Below, in pieces: positions 60,530 to 64,000 of a stretch of 64,000 nt of DNA. The translations under genes were made by a program, and so were the position numbers. How positions within the stretch are numbered: position 1 is the first letter of the stretch; each line of letters starts with the position of its first letter. A model generated the notes under the pieces. That model saw nothing but the letters and a program-made list of their open reading frames with translations, did no database searches and was not told the DNA's origin. The DNA lies in contig NC_084711.1 in the NCBI RefSeq assembly GCF_033807575.1, positions 7,998,001-8,062,000 on the forward strand, read 5' to 3'. Source of the DNA: Cydia pomonella (taxonomy: Eukaryota; Arthropoda; Insecta; Lepidoptera; Tortricidae).

Positions 60530-60905
60530 TTTTCTATATAACTTCGTCGGCAAACGAGCATACGGCCCACGTGATGATAACCATTCACCGTAGCCTATGG
60601 ACGCCTGCAACTCCAGAAGTATTATACATGCGCGTTGCAGACCCTTTAAAATCTGTACACTCCTTTTTTGAAGAACCCCTTACTACAGACCCTCGAGATA
60701 ACCTCTACAGCTCATTCCACAGCCGGAGCGTCCGCGGGAGGAAATTCCTCTTAAACCGCACAGTGCGCGACCATTTAGGCTCTAGGGTGTAAGGATGAAC
60801 ACCCTGCCGACGGCGAGCGGTGCGGTGATAGAAAGTGCCCGTTGGCATCATGTCAAACAATTCTTCAGAGCACAGCCCATTCATACAAGCGGTAGAACAC
60901 ACACA
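60530..60905 (-). pseudogene. Jockey-like LINE C-terminus and 3' tail
   Basis: The minus strand reads SEELFDMMPTGTFYHRTARR, RRQGVHPYTLEPKW and RTVRFKRNFLPRTLRLWNEL. A stop and deletion follow where relatives continue LPS.VFP, then FFKKGVYRF. The 3' tail 'ggagttgcaggcgtccatag' begins a few bases later, ending near 60530. This shows which LINE family the orphan tails at 15150-15260 and 28000-28225 come from. Confidence 0.85.
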
Positions 60906-62439
60906 AGGAGATTAAATTCTAGAATAGAATATACCTCAAATATACTAGCAGCTCAGATTTAAAAGCATTGTGATGTAAAGCATGTATGTGGTATATACGT
61001 GTGTGTACAGTCATTATTTATAAAATGAAAATGATTTCAATTTCTTTCTTTTTTATGACCACCTCAGGCTTTAACTTTTGCCTTTAGTCAAAAAAAGATG
61101 AAAGGTGAAATACCTAATCAAAAATCTCCCAAATTTGGTTTTTGGTGCTAAGACGTTTTTTTCGACATGAGTAAATTTAATTCTGTTTCGTCCAGTTTTC
61201 CTGGAATTAATAGGTAATTTTAATATCATCAGTACATTTAAGGAAAATTAAAAACACCACTCGAACCCATTCCGTGTTGAGACACATACTATTCCATTCA
61301 TATTTCTTTTTTTCTTGTTTCATAGATTCAGGTTTGATTACAGCCTAATATTATTTTTTTACTCTTTATGGGTCTAGATATTGCGGTGTTATAATCATTA
61401 CATATGAAAATTTTATGCTACGAGGTGCTACAATTGTGTAAAACTAAGAATCACACAGACTTGGGTTAATAATAATACAAACAGAAAGAGTACAATACGG
61501 ACCAACCATGCCTAGCAAGTACACTACCTACGTCAAGATTAGCTGCAGGCTGCAGGCTGATTACGTCGCCACGTAAAAAGAGCCGAGATGAAGCGCTGTT
61601 GTACGTGGCCTTCTTCCGAGAATTTTCTATGAATGACGTCATGCATTCAATAACCAGATTTTTTAAAGAAAAAAAGTATTATCATGTTATATGCATACCT
61701 AATCAACGAGACATAGCACACATATATTAGATACACGATATACATTAGACGATTAGTACAACAGCACACCAATTTCACTCAGTATTTTTTTATCAGCAGC
61801 GGTCAGATTACTTTTTTCAGAATTCCTTGCATAAGAAATACGTGATGACTAAAATTGGTTACACACTCGAGTTATTTGCGCACGCTACGCTTGTAAATAT
61901 GACCTACAAGCATCCCACTCTGTAACTATGAAAGCCTGTTGTGTACTCGTCACTATAAAACTACGTGCGTGAGTGCACTAAACGTACGCAACCAGATTTA
62001 TTAAAATTCTCGCACCTATATATCGACGCGAGCTTTTTATTGGGGCAATAAATCTATTTTTTGTAGCCTTACCTGCCAGCGCAATCGTACAAAAAATATT
62101 AAGTTAGTATTGGAATAACAAAATAAATGAAATAAAAGTGGCCAATCGCCTGTTCAAAATGAATTGCAAACAATATTACATTTTGGAAGCAATCTACGTT
62201 AAACCAAAGGGGAATGATGTGGCAGCTCTTTATATTGCAATTTTTGTGTCCAAACAAAACGAATTTGCCGCGCAATCAAAGCCGGAATCCGATTGATGAC
62301 ATGGCGGAATAATTGTTTCGCGAAATTGAAAACATTGCGGCTGGTTTCCTCTGTAACACCTTGCGCGGCGCCGCGAGCTTCGTAGCCAATGAGATGCGTA
62401 CTATGACTGCCGATAGAAGCTTGTTTTGTACATTCGAAA
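60906..62439. other. No gene seen
   Basis: AT-rich. 'gctgcaggctgcaggctgat' near 61541 is a short tandem duplication. The 67-codon minus frame at 62276-62479 is unrecognised. Confidence 0.55.
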
Positions 62440-62530
62440 ACGACGTTAGATATAAATAATCGGACAGACAGACGGACATGACGAATCTATAAGGGTTCCG
62501 TTTTTTGCCATTTGGCTACGGAACCCTAAT
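62440..62530 (+). repeat. Tail of the GACAGACAGAC repeat
   Basis: 'cggacagacagacggacatg', 'acgaatctataagggttccg' and 'ggctacggaacccta'. The last two form an inverted pair (agggttccgt/acggaaccct). Same family as 37480-38105. Confidence 0.7.
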
Positions 62531-62599
62531 AAAGCAGTTTTAAATTAACCAATATGTTAAAGCGGTGGTTGCTATAACTCTTTCAATATTTAGCTATTT

Positions 62600-63016
62600 A
62601 TACTAGGGCTCGCGGTCGTGTACGGGTTTCATGTACACGTGATCGGTACCCGTTTCCTAACTACACGTACACGGTTTTCTGACCCGTCATACACGTGTAG
62701 TCGGGTTCACGTGTAATTAAGATCCGTATATCCGTGTACACGGAGAAACGGACCTTAAATACACGCGGGTCTAACGTCCTGCCATGCATAGCTTTAAATA
62801 AAACATAGATTCAGGTTCAGGAGCTCCGATTGTTTATCAGTTTTATTGGATTTTCAATGTGATTGTTACGTGTTATACCAATTTTTTTTGTATATTTTGA
62901 AATCTTGAAAGATACCACTACATTACTGTTGTAATTATCTTGGTATCTTTCTTTACTTAGTTGTTTATTGTCGTAGAATAACAGGCACAAATAAAATAAA
63001 GACCATACCACACGTG
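62600..63016. promoter_or_regulatory. CACGTG (E-box) cluster
   Basis: Palindromic CACGTG occurs at 62636-62641, 62692-62697, 62708-62713 and 63011-63016, with further TACACG and GTGTACAC half-sites between. CACGTG is the classical site of bHLH factors such as CLOCK/CYCLE, MITF or Max. Repetition of 'cgggt' and 'acacgtgta' themes could instead mean a decayed short-period repeat. Confidence 0.35.
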
Positions 63017-64000
63017 TGTCGCTCCTTTTATTATTTATACGACGCGTTCTACCACTTCTACCTGAGCCTTGTTAGATTTACTGAGATTACGTTGCAATTA
63101 ATACAATTAAAATGTGTCTAACTACGATTACAGCCATCTTGAGGTAATAAATGATGTTTTATTACATTTATGTTTATTATCGGACGTTAAAATAAAATGG
63201 GGTCCATATAAGTTGAACGGTATCTCTTTGATTTTTACACATCGATAGAAACACTATTTTGCAAATTATACGCTATAAAATACTAAGCTAGATTAAACCA
63301 AGCTAAGTTGGCAGCAATTTGTATAGCACAGAGTATGCAAGCATCAATCTTTTTTGCAGATGTGTTGAGCTTATCACAAAGAGATAAGACCAAAAGCGCA
63401 AACGCATGTTGTAAAAACAACACGTTCTATTGAATGAAACACCTGCACTTTGTTTATTATCGATGTCATGTATTTTGTTATGCACAGGATATGGCCATTT
63501 AAAATACTTAATCCCGTTTTGTTATTACTTCGTTCGTGGTAGTTTCAGTAAGCATAACTATCTATATACTTTTGTCTTAGTTAGATAATTATTTAGGTCG
63601 ATAAAATATAAAAAATTAAATTTAGATTTCATTGATATAAAATGCATGTACCAGCCTAGATTTAAGAAATATTGAAAGCCCTAATAGGGTGTCATGTAAC
63701 TACCATCCTCAAATTGTATAATGAGCATGATTGCAATACAATCACTTACATACTACTACTTACATTATCAAAAAACTACATCAATGAAGAACTTGATATC
63801 AAGGAAGTCAGCGGTCACTAAGATATTGTTAAGATTAATCTCATTTAGAGTAAAGCAAAACATATGAATTATTGATACAAATTCTACGTATCTACTTATT
63901 ATTGACATTACCAATCAATCCGGTAAAACTGCAAAGTAATCGAATGTTAGTAATCTCTCTTATATTCAATCGTATATCTTCATAGCACAAATCTCTGCTA
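63017..64000. other. No gene; partial MITE family 3 at 63297-63350
   Basis: 'accaagctaagttggcagca' with 'tatagcacag' matches one arm of the 14521-14656 MITE; the other arm is absent. The rest is AT-rich. Confidence 0.5.

Noticed and set aside
1..64000. A novel multi-gene system (defence, biosynthetic or secretion type)
   Set aside because: Apart from one exon and mobile-element fragments there is no cluster of coding sequence that could form such a system.

Overview
The window looks like eukaryotic nuclear DNA, most likely from a moth or butterfly (Lepidoptera). It is AT-rich and has almost no long open frames. It is dense with short tRNA-derived SINEs, fragments of non-LTR retrotransposons (LINEs) and small inverted-repeat elements (MITEs) of kinds familiar from lepidopteran genomes. 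There are no operons, ribosome binding sites, CRISPR arrays, rRNA genes or convincing functional tRNA genes.

The only convincing host coding sequence is one 82-base internal exon on the minus strand at 18713-18794, with good splice sites at both ends. It encodes the middle of a first RNA-recognition motif of the Musashi/Rbp6 type. The rest is therefore probably intron of a very large minus-strand Rbp6-like gene, with upstream sequence at higher coordinates and downstream sequence at lower ones. A GC-richer candidate first exon (48082-48192, minus) is offered at low confidence.

Region by region. 1-6.8 kb: a decayed RT fragment, a LINE tail, an 0.88-kb inverted-repeat element with another nested inside it, a LINE C-terminus and a MITE. 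9.3-13.7 kb: a dense repeat cluster with a ~245-bp tandem repeat, two MITE families, a SINE split by a younger insertion, a second SINE and a foldback element. 13.7-22 kb: sparse, and holds the Rbp6 exon. 22-25.7 kb: MITEs and a frameshifted LINE C-terminal region. 28-38 kb: scattered repeats. 38.4-43 kb: a hairpin, a SINE, a 1.5-kb LINE with an RNase H domain whose four catalytic acids are all present, another SINE, and an inverted-repeat element carrying an inserted RTE C-terminus with a target-site duplication. 44.8-53.4 kb: LINE and SINE fragments and a rearranged MITE. 53-64 kb: a near-identical SINE pair, a LINE split by one of those SINEs, two more SINEs, a Jockey-like LINE end, and a CACGTG cluster.

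The mobile elements are interdependent: the SINEs and MITEs encode no protein, and at least one SINE shares its 3' end sequence with an RTE fragment, as expected if that LINE's enzymes copy it. I found no gene cluster that looks like a new biological system. The more unusual signals are a conserved 25-bp motif seen three times, a GC-rich repeated motif flanking the candidate exon, and several informative nested insertions.
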